Notes under the pieces: generated by a model
What the model saw: only the letters and a program-made list of their open reading frames with translations
Databases searched by the model: none
Told to the model about the DNA's origin: nothing
NCBI GenBank assembly: GCA_018333785.1
Contig: JAGXSU010000089.1
Location: 16,322 to 80,321 of the forward strand
Length of the DNA: 64,000 nucleotides
From: Methylomicrobium sp.
Lineage (GTDB): Bacteria > Pseudomonadota > Gammaproteobacteria > Methylococcales > Methylomonadaceae
Direction of reading: 5' to 3'
Position numbers and translations under genes: made by a program
Part shown: positions 1-8,768 of the stretch, in pieces
How the letters are laid out: each line of letters opens with the position of its first letter
How positions within the stretch are numbered: position 1 is the stretch's first letter

Positions 1-1514
1 CGTGTGAGGGCGCTTTGCTGGTTGTGGATGCCGCACAAGGCGTTGAAGCGCAAAGCGTAGCCAACTGCTATACCGCTATAGAGCAAGGTCTTGAAGTGGT
101 TCCTGTGCTTAACAAGATTGACTTGCCTTCAGCCGAGCCGGAACGTGTCGCTGCCGAAATTGAGGATGTTATCGGCATTCCTGCCGATGCGGCCTTAAAA
201 ATCAGTGCAAAAACCGGAATAGGTGTGGACGATGTATTGGAACAGATCATTGAACTGGTTCCCTCTCCCAAAGGCAACGAGCAAGGGCCCCTACAAGCGC
301 TGATTATCGATTCATGGTTTGATAGTTATCTTGGTGTAGTCTCGCTGGTAAGAATATTTAACGGCAGTATCCGCAAAAAACAGAAAATCACGATCATGTC
401 TACGGGCAAGTCGTTTCTGGTTGAGAAAGTCGGTGTGTTTACGCCAAAGCGTCAAGAGCGGGACGAACTTAAAACCGGTGAAGTCGGTTTTATGGTAGCC
501 GCAATCAAGGATATTTACGGTGCTCCCGTGGGAGACACCATAACCTGGACCGATAATCCAGCAGATGAACCTGTTGCCGGATTCCAAAAAGTTCAGCCGC
601 GTGTTTTTGCGGGTCTTTATCCGGTCAGCTCCGATGATTATGAGGATTTGCGTGAAGCATTGAACAAGCTCAGGCTTAATGATGCAGCATTGCAGTTTGA
701 GCCTGAAACGTCTCAAGCGCTAGGATTTGGTTTTCGTTGCGGTTTTCTTGGCATGCTGCACATGGAGATTATCCAGGAGCGTTTGGAACGTGAATATGAT
801 GTGGACCTCATTACCACGTCACCCACCGTAGTCTATGAAGTGACAACGCATAACGATGAAGTTTTGATGGTGGATAATCCTGCAAAACTTCCCGATACCG
901 GTACGGTCCGTACCATCAAAGAGCCTATCATTCGCGCAAATATTCTGGTTCCCCAGGATTATTTAGGTGCAGTCATCTCATTGTGTATTGAAAAGAGAGG
1001 ATCTCAAAAGGATATGCAGTATGTGGGACGTCAGGTTTCCTTGCATTATGAGCTGCCTTTAAGTGAAGTGGTACTGGACTTTTTTGATCGATTAAAATCG
1101 GCAAGTCGGGGTTTTGCATCGTTTGATTATGAGTTTCTCCGGTTTCAAGAAGCCGATTTGGTCAAATTGGATATATTGATCAACGGTGACAAGGTTGATG
1201 CCTTGTCCATCATCGTGCATCGCGAAATGAGTCATATCAAGGGCCGTGATCTGGTCGAAAAAATGAAAGATCTGATACCTCGCCAAATGTTCGAAGTAGC
1301 CATTCAAGCCGCAATAGGTTCCAAGATTATTGCTCGATCTACAGTAAAAGCGTTGAGAAAAAATGTCACTGCCAAATGTTACGGGGGTGATATCACGCGC
1401 AAAAAGAAACTACTCGAAAAGCAAAAGGCCGGCAAAAAAAGGATGAAGCAAGTCGGTAACATTGAGATACCTCAAGAAGCCTTTTTAGCGGTTCTTCAGG
1501 TTAACAAAGAGTAA
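1..1514 (+). CDS. lepA: Elongation factor 4 (LepA), 5' end outside window
   Basis: This is the C-terminal five sixths of the ribosome-associated GTPase EF4, which acts on stalled or mistranslocated ribosomes. The open frame runs in from the left edge (first whole codon at base 3) with the LepA-type stretch [13 protein letters not shown], followed by the G4 motif NKID and the G5-like SAKTG. After the G domain come the EF-G-like beta-barrel and alpha/beta domains and the LepA-specific C-terminal domain, with the Lys/Arg-rich [14 protein letters not shown] near the end. About 503 residues are visible against about 600 for the family, so roughly 95 N-terminal residues, including the P-loop, are outside. 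The gene is followed after 43 bases by lepB, the order seen in many Proteobacteria. Confidence 0.97.
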   Translation, partial: CEGALLVVDAAQGVEAQSVANCYTAIEQGLEVVPVLNKIDLPSAEPERVAAEIEDVIGIPADAALKISAKTGIGVDDVLEQIIELVPSPKGNEQGPLQALIIDSWFDSYLGVVSLVRIFNGSIRKKQKITIMSTGKSFLVEKVGVFTPKRQERDELKTGEVGFMVAAIKDIYGAPVGDTITWTDNPADEPVAGFQKVQPRVFAGLYPVSSDDYEDLREALNKLRLNDAALQFEPETSQALGFGFRCGFLGMLHMEIIQERLEREYDVDLITTSPTVVYEVTTHNDEVLMVDNPAKLPDTGTVRTIKEPIIRANILVPQDYLGAVISLCIEKRGSQKDMQYVGRQVSLHYELPLSEVVLDFFDRLKSASRGFASFDYEFLRFQEADLVKLDILINGDKVDALSIIVHREMSHIKGRDLVEKMKDLIPRQMFEVAIQAAIGSKIIARSTVKALRKNVTAKCYGGDITRKKKLLEKQKAGKKRMKQVGNIEIPQEAFLAVLQVNKE

Positions 1515-1557
1515 TTTCCGCCCATACCATTTTCTTTTCATCACCTATCAATTAAAC

Positions 1558-2334
1558 ATGGATTTCGATTTCTCTTTTTTTTTGCTGATGGCAACGGTTG
1601 TAACGGGTGTTATCTGGGGCGCTTATATCTTGCTGCTCAAATACACGCACAAAGAACCGCTTCCTGAAAACGAACCACTGATTGTCGAATATGCACGATC
1701 TTTTTTTCCTATCGTATTGATCGTTTTGGTGTTGCGTTCATTTTTAGTGGAACCATTTAGAATTCCATCCGGTTCCATGATGCCGACCTTGTTAATCGGC
1801 GACTTTATTTTGGTGAACAAGTTTACGTACGGTGTTCGTTTGCCTGTCATCAATACCAAAGTCATTGATATGAATCAGCCTGAAAGGGGGGATATTGTGG
1901 TCTTCAGGTACCCGAAAGAACCGACCGTCGATTACATCAAACGGATCATCGGTTTGCCGGGTGACAAAATCGCTTACTACAACAAAAATCTTTATGTCAA
2001 CGGTTCGCCAGTTCAGCGAGTCTCCCTGGGTATGTATCGCGGCGTCGGTCAAGGCCAGTCAATGACCGGTGCTGAACATTTTCAGGAAAACCTTGAAGGG
2101 GTTGAGCACAGTATTCTGATACATAATGGCGCGCCTTCGGTGGAAGGGGTTTATGTTGTGCCTGACGGGAACTTTTTTGTCATGGGTGACAACCGCGATA
2201 ACAGTAACGATAGTCGTTATTGGGGAACGGTTCCCGAGGACAATCTGGTTGGCAAGGCCTTTTTTATATGGATGAGTTGGGATTGGCAGAATAAAGGTAT
2301 TGGCTTTGACCGAATTGGTACAGTGCTTAAGTAA
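1558..2334 (+). CDS. lepB: Signal peptidase I
   Basis: This 258-residue membrane-bound serine protease cleaves signal peptides of exported pre-proteins on the periplasmic side. Two hydrophobic segments lie near residues 5-27 and 49-63. The catalytic serine is Ser73 in the motif PSGSMMPTL, and the general-base lysine is Lys128 in DYIKRIIGLPGD. The C-terminal family box MGDNRDNSNDSRYWG is also intact. It sits between lepA and a DUF4845 gene, as in many gammaproteobacteria, and is probably co-transcribed with both. The start ATG at 1558 gives a normal first transmembrane segment. Confidence 0.97.
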   Translation: MDFDFSFFLLMATVVTGVIWGAYILLLKYTHKEPLPENEPLIVEYARSFFPIVLIVLVLRSFLVEPFRIPSGSMMPTLLIGDFILVNKFTYGVRLPVINTKVIDMNQPERGDIVVFRYPKEPTVDYIKRIIGLPGDKIAYYNKNLYVNGSPVQRVSLGMYRGVGQGQSMTGAEHFQENLEGVEHSILIHNGAPSVEGVYVVPDGNFFVMGDNRDNSNDSRYWGTVPEDNLVGKAFFIWMSWDWQNKGIGFDRIGTVLK

Positions 2335-2375
2335 ACTACACTTAATGAGTTTAAATCTAACTCAGGAGTTATCTA

Positions 2376-2753
2376 ATGAGCTTGTCATCTAATCGCGAAA
2401 GCGGTCTGACCTTAATAACTTTGACGCTGTTGCTGGGTTTCATTGGCTTTATTACGTTGCTCGTATTAAAAATTGCGCCCATTTATATAGACCACAGCAA
2501 AGTGAAAAGTGCTTTGACAGGAGTGGAACAGATGGAAAATATTGAGACGGTGACCAAGGAAGAAGTCTGGAGCTCTCTGGAAAAGCGCTTTAACATGAAT
2601 TACGTTACGGATGTCACTAAAGACAATGTCATTGTTACGCGCCGTGGCAGCTATTTAAAAGTTGAAATTGAATATGAAGTCGTTAAGCCCATAGTCGGCA
2701 ATTTGAGTGTGCTGGTAAATTTTTATGAAATTATTGAGGTAGGTCAGGAGTGA
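2376..2753 (+). CDS. DUF4845 family membrane protein
   Basis: This 125-residue protein has one N-terminal transmembrane helix (about residues 10-32) and a small soluble domain. The N-terminus (ESGLTLITLTLLLGFIGF) resembles a type IV prepilin leader and helix, but the mature-position glutamate of prepilins is absent. I recognise it as the DUF4845 family because of this fold pattern and its standard place between lepB and rnc. No function is established. Its stop overlaps the start of rnc (GTGA), so translation is likely coupled. A ribosome site (CAGGAG) precedes the start. Confidence 0.85.
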   Translation: MSLSSNRESGLTLITLTLLLGFIGFITLLVLKIAPIYIDHSKVKSALTGVEQMENIETVTKEEVWSSLEKRFNMNYVTDVTKDNVIVTRRGSYLKVEIEYEVVKPIVGNLSVLVNFYEIIEVGQE

Positions 2754-3430
2754 TAAAAAACCCGGAAGTGCTTTGTAAAAAACTGGGCCTTAAATTTAAT
2801 GACCCTCAGTTATTCGTCATGGCGCTGACGCATCGAAGTGTGGGGGCGAGAAATAATGAACGATTGGAGTTTTTGGGTGACGCCATTTTAGGTTTCGTTG
2901 TTGCCGAGAAACTGCATGAGATTTTTCCCGAGGCCAGTGAAGGCGTGTTAAGCAGGCTCAGGGCCAGTCTTGTAAACCAGTGTTCTTTAGCCGATGTGGC
3001 GAGAAAACATAATGTGGGTGATTATCTTATTTTAGGTGCCGGTGAATTGAAAAGCGGAGGGTTCAGGCGCGACTCTATTTTGTCGGATGCTTTTGAAGCA
3101 ATTATTGGTTCACTTTTTAAAGATCAAGGCATTGAAGTCTGCAAACAGTGGATTTTGACCATGTTTGACGAAAAGTTTACTTGCCTGTCCCTGGAAAACT
3201 GGCAAAAAGACCCTAAAACACAGTTGCAGGAACTGATGCAGTCCAAAAAGCTCAATTTGCCCGAATATTCGCTTTTATCCATGTCAGGTTTGCCTCATGA
3301 GCAAACATTTAAAGTCAAATGCTCTATCGAATTGACGGATAAATTCTCAGTTGGAAAAGGCGTTTCAAGGAAGAGAGCCGAACAGGATGCCGCAGAGCAA
3401 ATGTTGATTTTGCTAAAGAGAGATAATTAA
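2750..3430 (+). CDS. rnc: Ribonuclease III
   Basis: This 226-residue double-strand-specific endoribonuclease matures rRNA and processes mRNAs. The N-terminal RNase III domain carries the signature ERLEFLGDAILG with the metal ligands Glu40 and Asp44, and a second acidic pair in SDAFEAIIGS near residue 115. A double-stranded RNA-binding domain fills about residues 155-225, ending in the basic helix RKRAEQDAAEQMLI. The start is GTG at 2750, overlapping the upstream gene by four bases. The stop shares one base with the era start (TAATG), the usual rnc-era coupling. Confidence 0.97.
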   Translation: MIKNPEVLCKKLGLKFNDPQLFVMALTHRSVGARNNERLEFLGDAILGFVVAEKLHEIFPEASEGVLSRLRASLVNQCSLADVARKHNVGDYLILGAGELKSGGFRRDSILSDAFEAIIGSLFKDQGIEVCKQWILTMFDEKFTCLSLENWQKDPKTQLQELMQSKKLNLPEYSLLSMSGLPHEQTFKVKCSIELTDKFSVGKGVSRKRAEQDAAEQMLILLKRDN

Positions 3431-4311
3431 TGAATTGCGGCTATGTTGCTTTAGTGGGTCGTCCCAACGTTGGAAAATCTACCTTGATGAATCATTTGCT
3501 GGGGCAGAAGATCAGCATTACCTCAAGAAAACCACAAACAACCCGGCATCGGATTCTGGGGATCAATACCACCGATGAAGGCCAGGCTATCTATATGGAT
3601 ACGCCGGGTATGCATAATAACGAGAAAAAAGCGCTTAACCGTTATCTGAACAGAACAGCAGAATCCACTTTGGCGGGTGTTGATGTTGTGGTCTGGTTGA
3701 TTGATGCTTTGGCCTGGCAGGAATACGATGACGTTATTTTTGCCAAATTAAAACAAGCCGGTTTGCCAGCAATTCTCGCTGTCAATAAAGTGGATAAGGT
3801 TAAAGACAAAGAAACGATGCTGGCTTTTTTTGCAGAAGCCCAGGCGCGTTACCTATTTGAGCATATCGTTCCAATATCGGCGCTTAAAAACACTAATTTG
3901 CAGATGCTTGATTCCCTTGTCATGAAATTATTGCCGGAGAGAGAGCTGATCTATCCTGCAGACCAGATTACAGACAGACCGGAGCGGTTTTTATGCGCTG
4001 AAATTGTCAGGGAAAAATTGACAAGGCGTTTGGGTGATGAATTGCCCTATGCGCTGACTGTTGAGATTGAACGCTATGAAGAGCATCCTACCTTGTCAAA
4101 AATATACGCGATTATCTGGGTTGAGCGGAACTCTCAAAAATCAATTGTCATCGGTTCTCAAGGAGAGATGCTCAAAAATGTAGGCACCGATGCGCGTCAT
4201 GACATAGAGCGTCTGATTGGGCAAAAAGTGTATCTGCAACTTTGGGTCAAGGTTAAACACGGTTGGTCTGATAATGAGCGAGCCTTGCAGAGTTTAGGGT
4301 TTAATGAGTGA
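3430..4311 (+). CDS. era: GTPase Era, 30S assembly factor
   Basis: Era is an essential GTPase that binds 16S rRNA through a KH domain and helps assemble the 30S subunit. All G motifs are visible in 293 residues: G1 GRPNVGKS (10-17), G3 DTPG, G4 NKVD and G5 SALK. The C-terminal KH domain contains GSQGEMLKNVGTDARHDIE around residues 237-255. Length is typical (about 300). The 3' end overlaps recO by eight bases, which points to translational coupling within one operon. Confidence 0.97.
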   Translation: MNCGYVALVGRPNVGKSTLMNHLLGQKISITSRKPQTTRHRILGINTTDEGQAIYMDTPGMHNNEKKALNRYLNRTAESTLAGVDVVVWLIDALAWQEYDDVIFAKLKQAGLPAILAVNKVDKVKDKETMLAFFAEAQARYLFEHIVPISALKNTNLQMLDSLVMKLLPERELIYPADQITDRPERFLCAEIVREKLTRRLGDELPYALTVEIERYEEHPTLSKIYAIIWVERNSQKSIVIGSQGEMLKNVGTDARHDIERLIGQKVYLQLWVKVKHGWSDNERALQSLGFNE

Positions 4312-5020
4312 AAGGCTTGCCTCTCTGCAGCCAGGTTTTTTAATCCGGCATTGGCCTTATGGGGAAACGAGTTTACTTGCGGACGTTTTAACGCGAGATT
4401 TTGGCCGTATTTCTTTACTGGCCAGAGGCCTTAGAAAGCCAAAATCGAAAATGGCGGGTGTGCTGAGGCCATTTTTTCCTTTGCTGCTTTCCTTTGGTGC
4501 CGGGCGAGGTGAATTATATTATTTGTCCCATGCCGAACCTCAGTTCCCTGCTTCTGACAATTCTCTTCACGGTAAAGCGCTTTTTTGCGGATTTTATATC
4601 AACGAACTCATAACGCATTTTCTTCATCAATCCGATCCCCATCCTGAAGTATTTGAGCTTTATCAGCAGAGTCTTTTGGCTTTGCAACAGGGAGATGATA
4701 TAGAAAGCTGTCTGCGCTGTTTTGAAGTTAACTTGCTGGAGTTGGTGGGCTATGGTTTGGACTTGCGCTATGACAGCCAAACCCAGCAATTGGTAGAGGC
4801 CGAAAGAAAATACCATTTCAGCGTTGAGCAGGGGGCTAGGGAAGCGGTAAACGGGGAAATCAATGGAGCCACTTTGCACGCTTTGCATTCCCGTCAGTTC
4901 AAAGATAAAGAATCGTTACTGCAAGCCAAAAAAATCATGAGAATGGTGATCGACTTTCATTTGCAAGGCAAGTTGCTTAAAAGTCGCGAGACCATTGCTA
5001 AAATCATCAAACATATGTGA
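4304..5020 (+). CDS. recO: DNA repair protein RecO
   Basis: RecO works with RecF and RecR to load RecA on gapped DNA. The 238-residue protein begins with an OB-fold (RHWPYGETSLLADVLTRDFG, SLLARGLRKPKS) and continues with the helical domain. The zinc-binding cysteines found in some RecO proteins are not present as a full set, as is common in gammaproteobacterial members. The gene overlaps era and is separated from pdxJ by three bases, preserving the era-recO-pdxJ order of E. coli. Confidence 0.94.
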   Translation: MSERLASLQPGFLIRHWPYGETSLLADVLTRDFGRISLLARGLRKPKSKMAGVLRPFFPLLLSFGAGRGELYYLSHAEPQFPASDNSLHGKALFCGFYINELITHFLHQSDPHPEVFELYQQSLLALQQGDDIESCLRCFEVNLLELVGYGLDLRYDSQTQQLVEAERKYHFSVEQGAREAVNGEINGATLHALHSRQFKDKESLLQAKKIMRMVIDFHLQGKLLKSRETIAKIIKHM

Positions 5021-5023
5021 AGA

Positions 5024-5779
5024 ATGAAAATTAAAAATATTTTGCTGGGCGTTAATATCGATCATGTGGCAACGTTAAGACAGGCGAGGGGAACCAAATA
5101 CCCGGAACCAGTCCAGGCGGCTTTAATAGCAGAACAGGCGGGTGCGGATGGTATAACCGCACATCTTCGTGAAGATCGCCGGCATATACAGGACAGGGAT
5201 ATTTATTTGTTGAGTGAGATGCTGCACACCCGCTTGAATTTTGAAATGGCTGTTACTGACGAAATGGTGGCGTTAGCGATAGATGTCGCGCCAGCCGCCT
5301 GTTGTTTGGTTCCGGAAAAGCGAGAGGAATTGACAACGGAAGGCGGTCTGGATGTAGTCGCCACCCAAGAAAGAATGACAAAGGTGTGTGAGGTGCTGGC
5401 AGAGGCGGGCATTGAGGTGTCGCTGTTTATAAATCCTGAGCTTAGGCAGATAGATGCTGCAATAAAAGCCGGTGCTCCTGTTGTTGAATTTCATACCGGC
5501 CGTTACGCAGATGCCCGCAACTCAGCAGAGCAGACTGATGAATTGGCACGAATACGACAAGCGGCGGCCTACGCTCATTCGGCAGGTCTTCAGGTGAATG
5601 CCGGTCATGGCTTGAATTTCGCCAATGTCGAAGCTATCTGTCGAATACCTGAGATCGTTGAATTAAACATTGGTCATGCGTTGATTGCACAGGCCTTATT
5701 TTCCGGTTTAGCCAAATCAGTGTCTGATATGAAATACCTGATGAGACAGGCCCGTTTGGAAAGCATTTGTACGAAATAG
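5024..5779 (+). CDS. pdxJ: Pyridoxine 5'-phosphate synthase
   Basis: PdxJ condenses 3-amino-2-oxopropyl phosphate with 1-deoxyxylulose 5-phosphate to give pyridoxine 5'-phosphate, the last step of de novo vitamin B6 ring synthesis. The 251-residue TIM-barrel shows the family hallmarks [41 protein letters not shown], and [11 protein letters not shown] near the phosphate site. Length is typical. It follows recO directly. In E. coli acpS comes next, but here a PP2C phosphatase occupies that slot. Confidence 0.97.
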   Translation: MKIKNILLGVNIDHVATLRQARGTKYPEPVQAALIAEQAGADGITAHLREDRRHIQDRDIYLLSEMLHTRLNFEMAVTDEMVALAIDVAPAACCLVPEKREELTTEGGLDVVATQERMTKVCEVLAEAGIEVSLFINPELRQIDAAIKAGAPVVEFHTGRYADARNSAEQTDELARIRQAAAYAHSAGLQVNAGHGLNFANVEAICRIPEIVELNIGHALIAQALFSGLAKSVSDMKYLMRQARLESICTK

Positions 5780-5781
5780 AT

Positions 5782-6519
5782 ATGAAACTTGTTTGTTATC
5801 AATTAACTTCTGCCGGTGATAGAGAGACTAATCAAGATGCAATGGCGCATCAGATTAACGAAGACTACGGGCTTTTTATAGTGGCAGACGGGTTAGGCGG
5901 CTATCAATCAGGCGAAAAAGCGGCTCAATATCTTTGTCAGGCTATGATGCAATTGGCGGAACGGTATACCGATACTATCCGTTCGTTTCCAGTGGATGTG
6001 TTATCGGCTTGGATAGAAGATGCTATCGATGAGATGAAGCGTTTATTCGGGAATGATCCCACGGCAGATGAAGCCCATACGACCTGTGCCGTATTATTTG
6101 TCAATGACCTGTTTGTTATGACTGCTCATTGCGGTGACAGCCGGGTTTATCGGATGAGTCCGCGCAAGGTCATTTGGCGTACCAGGGATCATTCGGTTTT
6201 ACAGAAACTGCTGGAGATGGGCGAGATAACAGAAGCAGAAATGGGCTTGCATCCGGAACAGAATCAGCTCACGCGAAGTATTAATATTGCGAAAAGCCAT
6301 CCGGTTGAAGTCAATCTTTATCCGCCGATGGCGCCGGGTGAAACTTTTGTGTTATGTACCGATGGCTTTTGGGAGCACGTCAAGCCACTGGAATGGCTTC
6401 AATTGGCTGAACCTGCCGGCGGTCGAGTAGAATTGGGCAAGATGGCGCGTTTGTCGGTGCTGAGAGCGAAAGGTAAGAGCGATAATGTGACCGTTCAATG
6501 GGTCAGGTATTTGGCATAG
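5782..6519 (+). CDS. PP2C-family serine/threonine protein phosphatase
   Basis: This 245-residue protein is a soluble metal-dependent protein phosphatase of the bacterial PP2C (PPM/Stp1) class. All signature motifs are visible: GDRETNQDA (motif 1, metal ligand Asp), VADGLGGYQSGEKAA (motif 2), TTCAVLFV, AHCGDSRVYR, TRDHSVLQKL, CTDGFWEHV (metal Asp), and SDNVTVQWV at the end. I take the ATG at 5782 rather than an upstream in-frame TTG at 5767 because the TTG lies inside pdxJ. The gene starts two bases after the pdxJ stop, so it is probably in that operon. No cognate kinase is visible nearby, and substrates are unknown. Confidence 0.93.
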   Translation: MKLVCYQLTSAGDRETNQDAMAHQINEDYGLFIVADGLGGYQSGEKAAQYLCQAMMQLAERYTDTIRSFPVDVLSAWIEDAIDEMKRLFGNDPTADEAHTTCAVLFVNDLFVMTAHCGDSRVYRMSPRKVIWRTRDHSVLQKLLEMGEITEAEMGLHPEQNQLTRSINIAKSHPVEVNLYPPMAPGETFVLCTDGFWEHVKPLEWLQLAEPAGGRVELGKMARLSVLRAKGKSDNVTVQWVRYLA

Positions 6520-6535
6520 GACCTTCCGTGGTCCT
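6518..6535. terminator. Short perfect hairpin between convergent genes
   Basis: AGGACC (6518-6523) and GGTCCT (6530-6535) form a perfect six-base stem with a six-base loop, exactly between the convergent PP2C and sigma-54 activator genes. There is no T tract, so it may be a weak bidirectional terminator or a transcript-end protector. Confidence 0.4.
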
Positions 6536-6549
6536 GGTTGGACTGATGA

Positions 6550-7515
6550 TTAATGAGTAGCCAGTCCGTGTTTTTGAATCCGATAAAGCAGCGTGTCTCG
6601 GGAAATGCCGAGAAGCTTGGCCGATTTGCTGCGATTTCCATTGGTTCTCGATAAAGCTTGATGAATCAAATCGAGTTCCAGGTCTTCCAGTTTAATTCCG
6701 GTTGCAGGCAACGTAAAATCAGTGTTGGCAGGTTCTGTTTTAAAGAGGGTGCTGGGTCTGAATTCATGCGGCAAATTTTCAGGCTCAATCGTTCTTCCTG
6801 CCAGTAAAATGCTGAGGCGTTCGCATAAATTTCGAAGTTCACGTATGTTTCCCGGCCACGAATAGCTTTTCAGGGTTTTTAAAGCCTGTTTACTAAATTT
6901 AGGTGCTGTAATGCCGTGAGCTTCTGAAAAGTGATTAAGAAAGTGCCTTATCAGTTTTTCAATGTCATCGGTACGTTGAGAGAGAGGTGGAATATCAAGT
7001 GGGACAACATTCAGGCGAAAATACAAATCGCGTCTGAAATCGCCTCTTTCAATCTGCTGAAGTAAGTCATTGTTGGTAGCGGCAATGATTCTTACGTCAA
7101 CGAAATAAGGTTTGGTATCGCCGACTGCCAGACATTCACCCGTTTCCAGAAAACGCAGTAATTTGGCTTGTATGGCTAGAGGCAAAGAATTGATTTCGTC
7201 CAGAAATAGAGTGCCGCCGTCAGCTGCCTGGAATATGCCCAGTTTGTTGCCGATTGCGCCGGTGAAAGCCCCTTTTCTATGGCCGAATAATTCGGATTCG
7301 ACCAGGCTTTCAGGCAGGGCGCCACAGTTGATGGTGATAAAAGGTTTATTGGCCCGATTGCTTTCTTTTTGAATCGCTTTGGCAAGAACTTCTTTACCGG
7401 TTCCTGTTTCACCTTTGAGAAGAACAGTGACATCGGTAGCGGAAACCATCTTGGCGCTACGAATTAAAGATTCGAGTGCAGGAGACTGACCAATAATAGA
7501 ATTAAAATGATCCAC
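6550..7515 (-). CDS. Stand-alone sigma-54-dependent activator (AAA+ plus Fis HTH)
   Basis: This 321-residue protein is a bacterial enhancer-binding protein that remodels sigma-54 RNA polymerase. The AAA+ domain starts almost at the N-terminus: Walker A GETGTGKE (35-42), the sigma-54 contact loop GAFTGA (82-87), Walker B GGTLFLDEI (about 100-108), and the arginine-finger region FRRDLYFRLNV. A Fis-type helix-turn-helix (NGNRSKSAKLLGISRDTL) ends the protein. There is no receiver, GAF or other N-terminal sensor domain, the same architecture as PspF, although no psp genes are nearby. It lies 15 bases downstream of a membrane-protein gene on the same strand, so the two are probably co-transcribed and the activator may be controlled through a partner protein. 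Confidence 0.93.
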   Translation of the reverse strand: MDHFNSIIGQSPALESLIRSAKMVSATDVTVLLKGETGTGKEVLAKAIQKESNRANKPFITINCGALPESLVESELFGHRKGAFTGAIGNKLGIFQAADGGTLFLDEINSLPLAIQAKLLRFLETGECLAVGDTKPYFVDVRIIAATNNDLLQQIERGDFRRDLYFRLNVVPLDIPPLSQRTDDIEKLIRHFLNHFSEAHGITAPKFSKQALKTLKSYSWPGNIRELRNLCERLSILLAGRTIEPENLPHEFRPSTLFKTEPANTDFTLPATGIKLEDLELDLIHQALSRTNGNRSKSAKLLGISRDTLLYRIQKHGLATH

Positions 7516-7530
7516 TGGAACCTCGACTTA

Positions 7531-8247
7531 TTAAATATGTTGTAAACGCATGGGGTTTAGCCACGGAAGGGCTGCAAACAAGGCTAAAAGGATCATAAAA
7601 AGGCCTACGGCCTGTTTAAAATACCGCAACCTCGATAACCTTGTCAGTATGCCGGTCATTATACCGACACCGATGACGGCAGGTAAAGTCCCCATTCCAA
7701 ATGAGAGCATCGTTAATGCGCTTCGGGTGATGTCGCTGGTAGTAGCGGCCAGAGCCAATGCGGCATAAATTAATCCGCACGGAAGCCAGCCCCATACCAT
7801 TCCGAACAGGAAAGCCTGCAGCCGGGTTTTGACAGGAATCAGTTTTCGTCCGTAGGGTTCAATTAATTTCCAAAAACGTGAACCTGCTTTTTCAATATAG
7901 GCAAAGCGGGGAAACCAGCCCGCAATGTAAAAGCCTGCGCCGATCATGATGACTGCCGACAGCATCTGAAACAGGCGGTAAGCAATAGCTTCACCAAAAG
8001 GCAGCATCAGTAAAAATTGAACGGCCCCCGCCAATCCGCCGGCTACCGTATAGCTGAAAATACGGCCCAAGTTATAGTTTAAAACATAGGGAAGCAGCCG
8101 GGTTTTGTTGTTGCGAATTTCCGGTTTCAGGCTGAGTGTCAATGTGCCGATTATGGAGCCGCACATGCCGATACAATGCATGCTGCTCAATAGCCCCATC
8201 AAAAATGACACAAGATAGGAAGAAGTAAAGGATATGTGAAATTGCAT
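7531..8247 (-). CDS. DsbD_2/TauE-SafE-like polytopic membrane protein
   Basis: This 238-residue protein has about six hydrophobic segments and the motif SMHCIGMCGSIIG near residues 22-34. That motif is typical of the 'cytochrome c biogenesis transmembrane' (DsbD_2, UreH-like) group often annotated as sulfite exporter TauE/SafE. Relatives are found next to cbb3 oxidase maturation or metal-handling genes, and the Cys/His/Met cluster could bind copper or pass electrons, but this is inference. No such partner genes are seen here. It is the first gene of a two-gene unit with the sigma-54 activator. A perfect 10-base inverted repeat lies 68-100 bases upstream of its start. Confidence 0.8.
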   Translation of the reverse strand: MQFHISFTSSYLVSFLMGLLSSMHCIGMCGSIIGTLTLSLKPEIRNNKTRLLPYVLNYNLGRIFSYTVAGGLAGAVQFLLMLPFGEAIAYRLFQMLSAVIMIGAGFYIAGWFPRFAYIEKAGSRFWKLIEPYGRKLIPVKTRLQAFLFGMVWGWLPCGLIYAALALAATTSDITRSALTMLSFGMGTLPAVIGVGIMTGILTRLSRLRYFKQAVGLFMILLALFAALPWLNPMRLQHI

Positions 8248-8314
8248 AGGGCCAAAACATTAACACAGAAAAAAATATAAACAATAGTTCGGCTCGGTAA
8301 ATTAATTAAAACAG

Positions 8315-8347
8315 GTTATTTAACGTAAAAAAGATGAGTTAAATAAC
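8315..8347. promoter_or_regulatory. Perfect 10-base inverted repeat upstream of the membrane-protein gene
   Basis: GTTATTTAAC (8315-8324) and its exact reverse complement GTTAAATAAC (8338-8347) are separated by 13 bases. The site lies in the upstream region of the minus-strand gene starting at 8247. It could be an operator for a dimeric regulator or an AT-rich hairpin. The rest of 8248-8521 shows no open frame I would trust. Confidence 0.4.
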
Positions 8348-8521
8348 ATTGATTAATTTGAATAAGATGTTCCGATCAAGCCGATGCGGTTTATCGCTGA
8401 AGATAATAAGACAGGTGCGAGTAGTATAGATGATTAACTGCAGGCAAGCAGGTGTAACAAAATACGAGCATCCGGATCACTACTTTTTGACGGCTATGCT
8501 ATAGGGATAATCCACAATTTA

Positions 8522-8745
8522 GTGCATCCTGCCTGGATCCGGCTGGCGCTTTATCCAGGTTACCGTGAAAGTACACGAACCGAAGAGGGAGCGGGTTGCT
8601 CGATCGACAGGTGTCGGCGGCAGGGCGCCGGCGTCAAACCTACATGGACGTATTCACGGCGTCCTGTCGGGCGAGTGACCGCTCTCTCCTTAACACCTGG
8701 TACTTTCATTTGACGGGGCGAATGCAGGACTTTCATGAACGGTTA
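8522..8745. repeat. MITE-like imperfect palindrome, non-coding
   Basis: This GC-richer block between the divergent-facing ends of neighbouring genes folds on itself. The left arm (about 8584-8610, with GAGGGAGCGG and ATCGACAG) is an imperfect reverse complement of the right arm (about 8663-8689, with CTGTCGGGCG and CCGCTCTCTC). The outer flanks also pair (GTGAAAGTAC at 8563-8572 with GTACTTTCAT at 8700-8709), and the loop holds a smaller hairpin GGACG/CGTCC. Open frames through it look random. The structure suits a miniature inverted-repeat element or a large REP-type repeat. Copy number cannot be judged from this window because no second copy is present. Confidence 0.5.
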
Positions 8746-8768
8746 GGTGTTTAAAGCGAACTCTGTTA

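Noticed and set aside
8522..8713. Open frame of 63 codons
   Set aside because: It lies across the palindromic repeat and its residues are random in character.
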